A stretch of DNA of 64,000 nt. It comes from Flaccisagitta enflata. Its lineage: Eukaryota; Chaetognatha; Sagittoidea; Aphragmophora. How positions within the stretch are numbered: position 1 is the first letter of the stretch; the number at the start of each line of letters is the position of its first letter. Below are positions 44,338 through 56,915 of this stretch, piece after piece. Location of the stretch: the NCBI GenBank assembly GCA_965153355.1, contig OZ231126.1, positions 80,104,001 through 80,168,000 on the forward strand, in the 5' to 3' direction. The notes under the pieces were generated by a model. The model was not told the DNA's origin and made no database searches. It worked only from the letters and a program-made list of their open reading frames with translations. Made by a program: the position numbers and the translations under genes.

Positions 44338-45318
44338 CTATCTAGGAAAAAAGTTTGGCGACACTTAGGGTTGGCAGTATGTTTCCCTCCTCATGTGCTC
44401 AAAACTTCTGTTTCTGATCGTTTTTATTTATTCTTATATTCATTCTAAGTAGAACAAAAGAGAAAAATTATCTTCAATCCAATGCAGGGACCGCCAGTTT
44501 GGTTTGTTTATCACAACTAAGAGGTGGTTGTGGTAATAATAGTAGATTTTGGTCGTTTTGGCTGCAAATTTGAGCAACTTCCCTTCCAAAATCTGATTGA
44601 AAATCCATGAGATTATAAAACTAGGACTCAGGAGTTAACCAGTGACGCAATCCGCATGAATCTATCATAATTCAGTTAAATTTGAAAGCATTTCAAAGAT
44701 ACAAGGGTAGAAGAAAAAATAAATTCTTCTTCTTCTGTCATTTTTGAAAGTACATGATCAACTTTAAATACTTGGCATTTCTAAACGGTTTGACGCACAG
44801 AGAGGAGATTGCGCTCAGATTGTAAATTTTTTGATGTACTACCTAGGAAAAAATTATGGAATCAACTTCGACCATAGATATCTTGGCTTCTAAGAATATT
44901 AAATAGCTTTTTTAACAAAGCAAATAAATCTTCATCAAAATCAAGATGAGTTCAATCTGGTCTCTGTAGCTTAAACCGTTTAGAAATGACAAGCAAAAGA
45001 GTGAAAACTTTCATTCTCAAAAAGGGTAAAAAAAATGAAAATGAAAGAATCAAAAAATAAGGGTTATCTTCTGCTTGAGATATCTCCGCTTCTTGAAAGG
45101 CGAATAACTTCTTTTTAAAAAGCACACAGATGGTAGAACAAGACCCTAATAATCTGTATGAAAATCTTTATCAACCGCCTCTTAGCTGCAAAAGTGAAGA
45201 TATTAGTTAATAAAAATGTCACAAGAAGTGCTTATGTGATCAGTATCATAGTTTTAACAGAATTTGTTTTATAAATCAAATCGCATCCTTTTTGATTCCA
45301 TAATTATTTCCTAGATAG
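44338..45318. mobile_element. TA-flanked Tc1/mariner-like element with an internal terminus copy
   Basis: The left end is CTATCTAGGAAAAAAG and the right end is TTTCCTAGATAG, each bordered by TA (44336-44337, 45319-45320). A second left-type terminus, CTACCTAGGAAAAAATTATG, starts at 44839 and is preceded by TA. It matches the right end over about 27 bp, so 44839-45318 is probably the true unit and 44338-44838 a related part in inverted arrangement. Shared blocks (AAACCGTTTAGAAATG and its complement) support this. It is related to 11870-12640. No transposase is visible. Confidence 0.55.
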
Positions 45319-45320
45319 TA

Positions 45321-45627
45321 AATCAAAATGCTCATAAATTTTGTTTACTTATCTCAACGGGAAGTTGAGCTATCTCTCATTGAAGGTTTCGCCAAACATA
45401 TTTCCAAGGTAGTAACAGAGTGACCGAAGTGATAAGTACCGACGGACCGACGGACTGACGGACCGGCGGACGAAGACAGATCCTCATGAATTAACAAACA
45501 CCATGCCAAAAATAGAGACACAGGCAAACCATGGAGCAAAAAAAACTGAGACAGAGGCAGACAGTAAGCGTCTGAATGATGAATGTTTTCATGATTGCTT
45601 ACTTTCTTTTTCGCATTTGTCTCGATA

Positions 45628-45663
<36 letters not shown>

Positions 45664-46596
45664 ACAGACAGAGCGGCAGAGGAAGAGATTTCAACGGCAT
45701 TTTTCACCTGCTTGGAGGAAAAGAGAATATTTCATAGATTCAAAGAACAAATGCGCATTTTTTTCTTTCTCTGCAAAGTTACATTTGACTCATTTTCCGT
45801 CCATTCCAAAATTTCCACATTTCATTTTCATTTCATTTCGTTCCAATCCATTCACCGATTTTTTTCTCGCATAAAACTTCGTTTTCGTACCACAGAAAAT
45901 ATCTCTTTTTCTCCCTTCTACGTTGTAGAGACGTTTATCTTTTCACCCTCATTTGAATCCATACTAAGGTTGAACTTTTGATCACTTTTGAAGACTTGGC
46001 AACTTAAATACAACAGTGACGGCCACATTGCTGGCGAATGAGAAATCTAACTTTGAGTTTGCGTGTATACGTCTGTCCGTCTCTCTTCACGACTGTCTGT
46101 TTCCGTCCGTCGGCGTCTGTTTCTTTTCCCGCACGCGTCGGGGCTTTGTTTCCGCAAACAATGTTTAGGGCCCCATTTCAAGAAGGATCAGACACACAAA
46201 CGTGGGCGCTGAAACAGCTTAAGATCGGTGAGAGTTTCTTTTTTCGTTTTTGTTTGTACTTGATTTAAGAAATTCCACTCTATGAAGAGTTTACGTACCT
46301 CGTAGATTTCGGCAAAACTAATAACTTTACCAACAACCGACACAACTGTCGTGTTCATCACCACTAACAAGTCTACAATTATCGTCTTCACTTTCACCAA
46401 TGCCAACGCCATTACTACTACCACCACCGCATCTATCACCACTGATGCTCGCCCGACACCATAAAGTATATATAAACGGCGGTACGGCACCTGCTGTTTC
46501 CAGCACCTGTTATGAAGGTCAGCACCGCAAGGTCATGGGAGAGAGAGTAATGTCTCTTCATATATGCGAGCGTCTGCGTGGTACGACGCGAAAGAG
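45321..46596. other. Non-genic stretch
   Basis: Contains a small ACCGACGG tract (45438-45470), perhaps a B remnant, and a GA run (45630-45660). No gene recognised. Confidence 0.5.
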
Positions 46597-46598
46597 AT

Positions 46599-46634
<36 letters not shown>
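46599..46634. repeat. GA microsatellite
   Basis: A short (GA)n. Confidence 0.9.
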
Positions 46635-46637
<3 letters not shown>

Positions 46638-46740
46638 CGAATGATGAGTCCCTGGGGTTACGGAGGTAACCTTCGAGGAAAATGATACGAGGAGTGAGCT
46701 CGTGAAAAATATATAAAAAAAGAAGTGTGAGCAAAAGAAG

Positions 46741-46743
<3 letters not shown>

Positions 46744-46778
<35 letters not shown>
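46744..46778. repeat. GA microsatellite
   Basis: A short (GA)n. The next 46779-47845 holds no gene or repeat that I recognise. Confidence 0.9.
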
Positions 46779-46780
<2 letters not shown>

Positions 46781-47846
46781 AGCAATACGTACCGAGTTGA
46801 AATAGAGGATGAAAGATGAAGTTAAGGTGTTAAAGGAGAAAGGTGAGAATTGGAAAGCACTTGGTAGACAGGGGAAAGTATTGTGGAAGAAGTGAATCAA
46901 GAAAAAAGTAGAGAGAACTAAGGAGATGCCCATGTGGTGACCCAGGGAGGCTGTTCTCTCATCCGATGGTTCACATAAGGTTCCACAGGGCAGTGACATG
47001 GTGAGGACTCCTCACTGAGGAGATTTGGTAAGTTCACTGAAAAAAATAAGACAATGCAACTAAATGGAGACTTAAGTCACCAGTTTGTTTGGTTCATTGC
47101 GTGGTTACCATATCAAGTGGATTGGCCATGAATTGTTGGGATTCAGTAAATCTATGCGATGCTATTATCCTAAGTTGCTTTTACTCTCAAAACATTTTTC
47201 CTTTGAAAATCTATAGAAGGATACTTTACCTCATGCTCATTGAACTTTGGGCCTAATATTTAAACACGCAAAAAATAACCTGTTTACTTGAAAAATATCC
47301 ATGCAATGGATTCTCCTATATTTGCAAGACTACATCTGTTGTTTCTGTAGAGAAACTTTGAGTTGGAGGTTGAGGCGGTGGTCTTAATTGGGACGTTGAT
47401 GTTAAGGGAACATTGGCAAAGGATTTTGACAATTAAAGGAGAGAAAAAAAAAAAACAGAAGAAAAGATGACTGAAGCCGCGATAAACTTCAACCAACCTT
47501 TTTAAATGAAAAAAAAAAGATCATGATTTCATCAAGTCAGATGATATGCGTATACGGTGAGCTAGACGGAGAGAGGGGAAAAAAGATGCGTATCATTGAG
47601 TAAATAATGCATAGAATAAAAAAATACGAAAAAACCTTAAAGAATAATGAGGCTTGGTCATTTTCAAGGATGGAAGAGAGGAAGTAGGCGGTGAGAAGCA
47701 GACAGACGAGGGCAGAAAAATGACAGGAAATGAAAATATATAAAAACAGGAAAAAAACACACACATGCGAAAATTACCTTGAAAAAAAAAGTGAATGAGA
47801 AGAAAGTGATTGGCAGCCTGTTAGACGAGGCAAGGCAGACTGGTTG

Positions 47847-47847
<1 letters not shown>

Positions 47848-47894
<47 letters not shown>

Positions 47895-47930
47895 GACAGA
47901 CAGACAGAGACAGACAGAGAGACAGAGAGA
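47848..47930. repeat. GA then GACA microsatellite
   Basis: (GA)n followed by CAGA/GACA variants. Confidence 0.9.
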
Positions 47931-47967
47931 CAGTAAAGCGAGAAAAAAAGAGAGAGAAAAAGAGACA

Positions 47968-48283
47968 AACAAGGACAACCCTTACTAGTCGCGTGCGGTT
48001 GTTAAGACCATAAGACCAAAAGACTGAAAGACTAAAAGACTAAAAGACTAAAAGACTAAAAGACTAAAAGACTAAAAGACTGTAAGACCAAAAGACTAAA
48101 CGACCAAATGTAAATTGACTTAAAATAACTTAAAATAACTTTAAATGACTTAAAATGCCTTAAAATTACGTAAAATAGCGAAAAAAGGCTAAGCGTGACA
48201 AACGGACTGACCGACCGACTGACCAACCGACCGACCAACGGACGGACAGAGTGGGTTGTAGAGTCGCGTGCACGCGACTAGAA
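47968..48283 (-). mobile_element. Family A element (A2 subtype)
   Basis: The plus strand reads AACAAGGACAACCCTTACT, AGTCGCGTGCGGTTGTTAAG, a body of AAAAGACT and TTAAAATGAC decamers (48008-48175), AGCGTGACAAACGG, a GACCGACC tract and GTTGTAGAGTCGCGTG, CACGCGACTAGAAAG. The start AGTCGCGTGC and sub-terminal GCACGCGACT are exactly complementary. Confidence 0.75.
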
Positions 48284-48535
48284 AGAGAAAGAGATAGTGA
48301 TCTACCATATGAACGTGTGAAGCCTCGTTCATGCCGCTCATCTTGGTCTAGCAGTGATGAAAGTCCATTTGAAATATGGGGTCAGTGTCTTTGATGGGTT
48401 CAACCCTGAGGGTCCACTCGCCGAATTTCTCCTCCTCCTCCTCCTCCTTCTCTTTCTCCTCCTCTTCCTCTGTAGTTTCTTCTGCTTTCCTTCATTTTCC
48501 ACTTGTCTGCCATCTCATCTCTCATTTCTCTGTCT

Positions 48536-48672
<137 letters not shown>

Positions 48673-49533
48673 ATCATTTTTCCCACCAACCATTTATCGG
48701 GCATATTCGCGAATTTATATGCATTCTGTCAATGTCAGGCTTTTTCGGGTAATAGCTCGATTGTCCAGCCTTGATTAAAATATTCTACAAAATGAATGTT
48801 CTGTGGCACCAAAATGTTCTTGTTGATGGGGGTTCCACCTTTATGCAAATGTCGTTAGCCATTGTTTTGCAAAAAAGTTTTTAAATTGTTTCTGCTTCAA
48901 ACTTCAATACCTTTACCTGATTCAAACTCACAACAGCAATGCGGTTTGCATACTGCAGTCATTACGCAAAGATCCCGTTAGACTAAGTCATATCAAAATG
49001 TTAAAAACAGCATAATCACAAGGAATGGTTTATGGGGTAATCAGACTGATCAAACTAATGTTGATAAGTAGCAGATGTCATAATATCGTTTCTAGTCATG
49101 TGTAAAGGGCCAGTAAAGAAATATTTAAAAAAAAAGCTAAAAAACCGTTGGACGCACGGGCATAATGTAACAAAAACTCAGTGCTCCAGGGCACCGCACT
49201 GCTGACCTGTAAGCAGGCGCTGACCGTCTACTTAGCCGTATCTATCAATATAACCCGGCAAAAACCTCATACATCTAACTCTCTGTGATAAAGAGTGAAC
49301 AGGAAGACGGTTTGGTCGGCGATTCGTTTGGTACAAACTTCGGCATTCGGCAAGGACAGAAATAGTGTACAAGTAACAACGACTACGATTACGATGACAA
49401 TGACGTCGACGATAACGACCCCAACGACGATGGTGACAACCTGCAACTCCCATGACGAGCCTGGCAAAGGGGAAGGCAACCTGCGTCTGATTTTTCACGT
49501 TTTATTTGACCCAGTTGCTGATTCACGCGCCGG

Positions 49534-52150
49534 TGACACGTGACTTGTGACACGTGACTTACGACACGTGATGTGGCAAAGTCATGTGACGGAAATGCTA
49601 GCGTCACGTGACTTTTGTTGGCGTCACAGGATTTTGTTGTTTGCATCATGTGATTTTGTTGCTTGCGTCAAGAAGTTTTGTTGTTTGCGCCACAAAATTT
49701 TGTTGCAGACGTCACCTGAATTTTGTGCTTTTGTTTTAGCGTTACGTGATTTGGTTTTGTTGGTCATTTATTTTGTTGCTAGCGTCACATGATTTTGATT
49801 GTGGTTTTTGCGTCACAAAGTTTTGGTGCTGGCTTCACATTGCTATTGTCAGTGTCACGAAAATTCGTCATTTGTCTCACATGATTTTGTTGTTTGCGTC
49901 ACGTAATTCTGCTGTTGGCTTCACGCAATTTTGTTTTTGTCGTCACGTAATTCGGTTGTTGGCTTCACGTGGTTTTGTTGTTGTCCTCACATAATTTGGT
50001 TGTTGACTTCGCACCATTTTGTTGTTGTCACGTAATTTGGTTGTTGGCTTCACGTGGTTTTGTTGTTGTCCTCACGTAATTTGGTTGTTGGCTTCATGTG
50101 GTTTTGTTGTTGTCCTCACGTAATTCGGTTGTTGGCTTCACGTGGTTTTGTTGTTGTCCTCACATAATTTGGTTGTTGGCTTTGCGCCACTTTGTTGTCG
50201 TCACATAATTCTGTTGTTGGCTTTGCGCAATTTTGTCGTTGTCACGTAATTTGGTTGTTGGCTTCACGTGGTTTTGTTGTTGTCCTCACGTAATTTGGTT
50301 GTTGGCTTCATCTGGTTTTGTTGTTGTCCTCACGTAATTCGGTTGTTGGCTTCACGTGGTTTTGTTGTTGTCCTCACATAATTTGGTTGTTGGCTTTGCG
50401 CCACTTTGTTGTTGTCACATAATTCTGTTGTTGGCTTTGCGCAATTTTGTCGTTGTCACGTAATTCGGTTGTTGGCTTCACGTGGTTTTGTTGTTGTCCT
50501 CACATAATTCGGTTGTTGGCTTTGCGCAATTTTGTCGTTGTCACGTAATTCGGTTGTTGGCTTCACGTGGTTTTGTTGTTGTCCTCACATAATTTAGTTG
50601 TTGACTTCGCACCATTTTGTTGTTGTCACGTAATTTGGTTGTTGGCTTCACGTGGTTTTGTTGTTGTCCTCACGTAATTTGGTTGTTGGCTTCATGTGGT
50701 TTTGTTGTTGTCCTCACGTAATTCGGTTGTTGGCTTCACGTGGTTTTGTTGTTGTCCTCACATAATTTGGTTGTTGGCTTTGCGCCACTTTGTTGTCGTC
50801 ACATAATTCTGTTGTTGACTTCGCACCATTTTGTTGTTGTCACGTAATTTGGTTGTTGGCTTCACGTGGTTTTGTTGTTGTCCTCACGTAATTTGGTTGT
50901 TGGCTTCATGTGGTTTTGTTGTTGTCCTCACGTAATTCGGTTGTTGGCTTCACGTGGTTTTGTTGTTGTCCTCACATAATTTGGTTGTTGGCTTTGCGCC
51001 ACTTTGTTGTCGTCACATAAGTCTGTTGTTGGCTTTGCGCAATTTTGTCGTTGTCACGTAATTCGGTTGTTGGCTTCACGTGGTTTTGTTGTTGTCCTCA
51101 CATAATTTGGTTGTTGGCTTTGCGCAATTTTGTCGTTGTCACGTAATTCGGTTGTTGGCTTCACGTGGTTTTGTTGTTGTCTTCACATAATTTGGTTGTT
51201 GGCTTCACGTGGTATTGTTGTTGTCCTCACATAATTTGGTTGTTGGCTTTGCGCCACTTTGTTGTCGTCACATAATTCTGTTGTTGGCTTCGCGCAATTT
51301 TGTCGTTGTCACGTAATTCTGTTGTTGGCTTCACGTGGTTTCGTTGTTGTCCTCACATAATTCGGTTGTTGGCTTCACGTGGTTTTGTTGTTGTCCTCAC
51401 ATAATTCGGTTGTTGGCTTCATGTGGTTTTGTTGTTGTCCTCACATAATTTGGTTGTTGGCTTCACGTGGTTTTGTTGTTGTCCTCACATAATTTGGTTG
51501 TTGGCTTCACGTGGTTTTGTTGTTGTCCTCACATAATTCGGTTGTTGGCTTCACGTGGTTTTGTTGTTGTCCTCACATAATTCGGTTGTTGGCTTCACAT
51601 GGTTTTGTTGTTGTCCTCACATAATTCGGTTGTTGGCTTCACGTGGTTTTGTTGTTGTCCTCACATAATTCGGTTGTTGGCTTCACGTGGTTTTGTTGTT
51701 GTCCTCACATAATTTGGTTGTTGGCTTCACGTGGTTTTGTTGTTGTCCTCACATAATTCGGTTGTTGGCTTCACGTGGTTTTGTTGTTGTCCTCATGTAA
51801 TTTGGTTGTTGGCTTCACGTGGTTTTGTTGTTGTCCTCACATAATTCGGTTGTTGGCTTCACGTGGTTTTGTTGTTGTCCTCACATAATTTGGTTGTTGG
51901 CTTCACGTGGTTTTGTTGTTGTCCTCACATAATTCGGTTGTTGGCTTCACGTGGTTTTGTTGTTGTCCTCACATAATTTGGTTGTTGGCTTTGCGCCACT
52001 TTGTTGTCGTCACATAATTTGGTTGTTGGCTTCACGTGGTTTTGTTGTTGTCCTCACATAATTCTGTTGTTGGCTTCGCGCAATTTTGTCGTTGTCACGT
52101 AATTCGATTGTTGGCTTCACGTGGTTTTGTTTTTGGCGTCACGTGACTTT
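49534..52150 (+). repeat. Minisatellite of 44-bp units built from two 22-bp halves
   Basis: The regular part (about 49890-52135, roughly fifty 44-bp units) alternates a half starting TCACGTGGTTTTG with one starting TCACATAATT(C/T)GG. Both share a TTGTTG core, so the unit is a diverged dimer of one 22-bp ancestor. Variant halves with TTTGCGCCAC, TTGCGCAATTTTGTCG and TCGCACCATTTTG form higher-order blocks that repeat at larger spacing. The left end (49534-49890) is degenerate and rich in CACGTGAC. The unit length is not a multiple of three and there are no long frames, so it is non-coding. Confidence 0.92.
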
Positions 52151-52193
52151 TGGTGGCCTTGGTTCCCAAATAGCGTTTTGACACCGCCTGAGG

Positions 52194-52506
52194 GGGCGTT
52201 TCCAGTCAGAGACAATCGCGTTTTTAACGGGCCACTCGGTAGCTCGGCACGTTTGTTTGCTCGCACCACTCACTTTGGTCACTTGCTTTGCAGTGCTCCG
52301 CTTCGCTTTCCTCGCTTTGCTTGCTTTGCTTGCTTGCTTTGCTTGCTTTACTTGCTCACTTTGCTTGCTTTGCTTGCTCGCTTTGCTTGCTAACTCCGTT
52401 GACAAGCTCGCTCACTCACTTTGCTCACCTCCTGGCGGAGCAGTTGACACTGTAAACGCGTTCAATGGGAACAAACGCGTTTTTCATCTTCCCTAGAAAC
52501 ACGCCC
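52194..52506. mobile_element. Family D MITE
   Basis: It starts GGGCGTTTCCAGTCAGAGAC with AATCGCGTTTTTAACGGG and CCACTCGGTAG, and ends CCTAGAAACACGCCC. The interior is a run of CTTTGCTTGCTT/CTCACT-type repeats. The small frames in it are repeat artefacts. Confidence 0.65.
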
Positions 52507-52976
52507 TGACCCGTGTCATGGATGGTGTCGCAATTTCGAACTTGGCCACGTTGACCGAGATTGCCCCTTGAGTGGATTGAGACGAAACAGAATGCCAAAG
52601 ACTCAGATTTACTGCCGATGCCAAATGCAGCAGAATACCGAGTGCAATGCAATGCAATACAGATCATGGAACATCACTCAATCGAATGAGGCCAGTGGCA
52701 GTACAAGCAATTCTGCTTGCTTTTACCATGGAATCAATGTCACATAGCTGAAGGATATCACCAAATTCAATCCACTTTAATGATTAATTTGGCTCAGCTT
52801 CAGTCCCTGCGAGATTTGTGAAAGAAACAACCGCCACTGCACCACACCTACAGCACCACAGTAACACCCACATCTTTAATCAAGATCATGCTTTCAAAGA
52901 TTATGGGTAGCATGGATACATCTTGGACCTACATAATGAGGGCTATTGCAGCAAAAAAGTATTGAAACACGCAAAG
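52507..52976. other. Non-genic stretch
   Basis: No gene or repeat recognised. Confidence 0.5.
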
Positions 52977-52978
52977 TA

Positions 52979-53569
52979 CCATCTTGGCCATAAATATAAG
53001 CACAGCTTTAAAGTGTCTTAACTTGCTCATTTTTAATCACAGAGATGATTTTTTTTCTTCAAAATTTGCATCTTCGAAAAATCTATCAAATGAGACCAAG
53101 CTGGTTCCTGTATCTTTATTCGTTTAAAAAAGAAAGCCAAATGAATAAAACATTTGCCTTTCGCAAGTGTTGTTGGGCAAATCTTTCTTTGTTTATGGAT
53201 AATGGTAAACTGGCACACTGCGTTGAATATACTGTAGGATCAACAAGTTACGCTCGTCTAGGGTTAGCCCACATCAATTTGGATCTCAATCCAATTGAGA
53301 ACTCTTAGATTCAAACAAAAAACCTGCAGAAACAGGGGAAAACATCATGCAAAGCAGGGCTGAAATGAATGGCATAAATGGTTTGAAACAACGTCACTCC
53401 AGAGTACCTCCAGTCTCTCTAAAAGTCAATGCCAAAGTGAATGCAGGCGGTGGTGCATGCCCAACATGGTCATACTGAATATTAGATGCAGTCTGATATG
53501 TTTGCTGCTCACTTCTAGTCAATAAATCAACTTAAACACCTACTGAGCTTATATTTATGGCCAAGATGG
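52979..53569 (+). mobile_element. Internally deleted Tc1/mariner element
   Basis: The terminal inverted repeats are 23 bp, begin CCATCTTGGCCATAAATAT and match without mismatch (52979-53001, 53547-53569). The target duplication is TA (52977-52978, 53570-53571). At 591 bp it is far shorter than a complete Tc1 element (about 1.2-1.7 kb). It keeps the C-terminal end of the transposase (53264-53485) and some 5' sequence, so the catalytic centre is mostly lost. Confidence 0.85.
53222..53485 (+). pseudogene. Tc1-type transposase C-terminal relic
   Basis: A single plus-strand frame reads LDLNPIENS, then, through several stops, NNVTPEYLQSL, KSMPK and MQAVVHAQHGHTEY. These match the C-terminal end of Tc1-family DDE transposases (SPDLNPIEN, then PEYLQ...SMPRR.QAVI...G..Y). 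The glutamate in DLNPIEN would be the third catalytic residue. The aspartates upstream are not recognisable. Stops fall where relatives have tryptophan (before NNVTPEY) and arginine (between K and MQAV). The protein is dead. Confidence 0.75.
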
Positions 53570-53571
53570 TA

Positions 53572-54260
<689 letters not shown>

Positions 54261-54399
54261 GTGTGTCCGTGTGTGAGTTCGTGTGACAGTCTCTCTGTCT
54301 GTCAGTCTGTCAGTCTCTCTGTCTCCGTCTTTCTTTCTCTATCCTCCTCCTCCTACTGCCTCCTCCTACACCCTTCTCATCTAATCCCCCATCTCCTAT

Positions 54400-55645
54400 C
54401 GCCTTTCCATATGAGTTGATGGATCATGTGCAACACTCCCCCCTTTCTTCTCACTCTCCATCCCCTATCGCCTTTCCTTTGGTTCTCCTTTTTGGGCAGC
54501 GGCCCCAAAGGGCCGATGTCCTGTAGGACACAGGGGTGAATTTCCAGACGTCCGTACGTCCGTACGTACGTCCCCCCCCGAGGCCCCTCTCAGGCCCCAA
54601 ATCAGCCCTCTCAAGCCCAAAATCGGCCCTCTCAAACCCAAAACTCAACCCTCTCAGGCCCATAATCAGCCCTCTTAGGCCCAAAATCAGCCTCCTCAGA
54701 CCAAAAAACAGTCCCCTCAGGCCCAAAATCAGCCCCTCAGCTCCAAAATTAGCTCTCTAATACCCTCAATCAGCCTTGTCAGGCTAAAAATCAAGCATTT
54801 CAGGCCTGAAACCAGCCCTATCAAACCTAGAATCTGATCACTTGTGTCTCAATTCAGCCCTCAAAATAACCCTCTCAGGTCTCTAATCTTCCCTCATCCT
54901 TGATGCTATTCAACCCATTGACCCCCAAATCAGCCCTTACATGCCCCATAACTGTGCTTCAATTGATCTAATCAGCCCTTTAATGTGCCTTCTCAGGACG
55001 TCTGGAAATTCACCCCTGTGTCCTACAGGACATCAGCCCTTTGGGGCCGCTGCCCTGCTCTCACTCCACTTCTTCAGTTGATCACTCCAAGCAGGGCATC
55101 GGGTACCGCTGACCATGTGCAATCCTTGGATGACTAGTTATTCCATGTGAGTTGATGGATTATGTTTAACACTCTTCCCCCCTTCTTCCCTCTAACCCCC
55201 CATCCCCTATCGCCTTTCCTTTGGTTCTTCTCTTTCCATGTGAGTTGATGGATCATGTGCAACCCTCTGCCCCCCCCCCCCTTTGCTTCTTACCCCCCAT
55301 CCCCTATCGCCTTTCCTTTGGTTCTTCTCTTTCCATGTGAGTTGATGGATCATGTGCAACCCTCTGCCCCCCCCCCCCTTTGCTTCTAACCCCCCATCCC
55401 CTATCGCCTTTCCTTTGGTTCTTCTCTTTCCATGTGAGTTGATGGATTATGTGTGACACTCTTCCCCCCTTCTTCCCTCTAACCCCCCATCCCCTATCGC
55501 CTTTCCTTTGGTTCTTCTCTTTCCATGTGAGTTGATGGATTATGTGTGACACTCTTCCCCCCTTCTTCCCTCTAACCCCCCATCCCCTATCGCCTTTCCT
55601 TTGGTTCTTCTCTTTCCATGTGAGTTGATGGATTATGTGCGACAC
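54400..55645 (+). repeat. 93-97 bp tandem repeat, split by a family C insertion
   Basis: Each unit begins CCATGTGAGTTGATGGAT and continues through AACCCCCCATCCCCTATCGC to TTTCCTTTGGTTCTTCTC. Unit starts are at 55143, 55236, 55333, 55430, 55523 and 55616 (spacing 93-97). One more unit (54407-54488, CCATATGAG variant) lies before the family C element. The repeated ~43-residue reading on the minus strand is an artefact of the near in-phase unit length. Confidence 0.9.
54489..55139 (+). mobile_element. Family C element inside the 93-bp tandem array
   Basis: It starts TTTTTGGGCAGCGGCCCC, then AAAGGGCCGATGTCC, TGTAGGACACAGGGG, TGAATTTCCAGACGTCC and a short GTAC/GTCC tract. The body (about 54580-54960) is degenerate ~20-bp repeats around CCTCTCAGGCCCAAAATCAG. 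The 3' part (from about 54996) mirrors the start: GGACGTCTGGAAATTCACCC, TGTCCTACAGGACATC and GGGGCCGCTGCCC. CCCTGCT...AGCAGGGC and CGGGTACCGCTGACC follow. This is the most complete copy of the family. Confidence 0.8.
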
Positions 55646-55805
55646 ACTGCCTCCGCTTCGCTTCCATCAATCATTTCTCCCAGATTCCTTCTTCTTTGCC
55701 TTCCTCCTCTCATTTTCCTTTTCATCATCATCTTCACCTCTTTCACTTTTTCCTTCTATTCTTCTATCTTAGTTCATCTCCTCCATCGTCATTTTCATCT
55801 TTTTC

Positions 55806-55854
55806 TCTTCTTCTTCTTCTTCTTCTTCTTCTTCTTCTTCTTCTTCTTCTTCTT

Positions 55855-55885
<31 letters not shown>

Positions 55886-56064
55886 TTCTTCTTCTTCTAT
55901 TCTTTTTTCTTCTTCTATTCTTCTTCTTCTACTTCTTTTTTCCTTTTCTTCTATTCTTCTTCTTCTTCTTCTATTTTTCTTCTTCTTCTTCTTCTTCTTC
56001 TTCTTCTTCTTCTTCTTCTTCTTCTTCTTCTTCTTCTTCTTCTTCTTCTTCTTCTTCTTCTTCT
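55806..56064. repeat. TTC microsatellite, interrupted
   Basis: Two long (TTC)n blocks (55806-55883, 55976-56064) with TTATTC and CTATTC variants between them. Confidence 0.95.
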
Positions 56065-56578
56065 GTTATTTTCAATATTATCAATCAATTTTCATCGTTT
56101 GTCATAAACTTATACACTACGACAAGTTCCCATTCTTTTCCTTTTTTAGCATGCCTCTCACATACATCTGGCCTTGTATGCTGTATTTTGGCGGTTGACT
56201 CGCGAACTGCTTCTTATTTGCGCCAAAGCACATCTATAAAAGACTTTTTCCGATGGTTGGTCTGTTGGTTGGTCATTGACGCATTCGTTCGACGATCAAC
56301 ACGTGTTAGCTTATTGGCCATGTTTTCCATAGTTTTGACTTTTTTTTTGACCAATCATGGTTATTTTACAATATTAGATTTTGCGTCAGCCTTTTAGTTT
56401 AACGCAGAATTTTAGGTCCACTTCGAAGTTTTCTTCCATCTTTCTCATTCTTTCAGTTTTTGCCTCATCAACCCGAAGTGAGCCTGAACACCACTCAAGT
56501 GAGCCTGAATACCATTCAGCCGCCGACGTTAAGCCTCATTTACGCTCATTGGCATTGTCCGCGCGCGCGTACGCGTAC

Positions 56579-56587
<9 letters not shown>
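56065..56587. other. Non-genic stretch
   Basis: A weak GGTTGGTCTGTTGGTTGGTC patch near 56255 may be a B-type remnant. No gene recognised. Confidence 0.4.

Positions 56588-56642
<55 letters not shown>
56588..56642. repeat. GA then CAGA microsatellite
   Basis: Short (GA)n followed by (CAGA)n. Confidence 0.9.
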
Positions 56643-56643
<1 letters not shown>

Positions 56644-56915
56644 GAAAAAAGTCAAAGAGGTTGCCACATAAAAGGGGGGGGGGGTAAAAGTTAATGACGG
56701 CTTGGTGTGGGTTTTTTTTTCAAAACAGTTTTGGTGAAAAATCAGAGATGAAATTTTGTTTTTCTCCATAGTCCAGAGGATGGGTCTTTTCAAGTTCATA
56801 TCTTTAGATTGTTACACTTCAAACAGTCAATCCTCCCAAATTTATATTTTTCGATATTTCTAATAATGATGGTTGATTAAATTAATAACGAGGCCTTGCT
56901 AGATTCTACTATCTA

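Noticed and set aside
49534-52150. CRISPR-like array
   Set aside because: The 44-bp units are contiguous dimers with no unique spacers, in a eukaryotic context. It is a minisatellite.
55304-55645. Minus-strand repeat protein with ~31-residue units
   Set aside because: It is an artefact of a 93-bp tandem repeat whose unit length is divisible by three. Other units of 97 bp break the frame.
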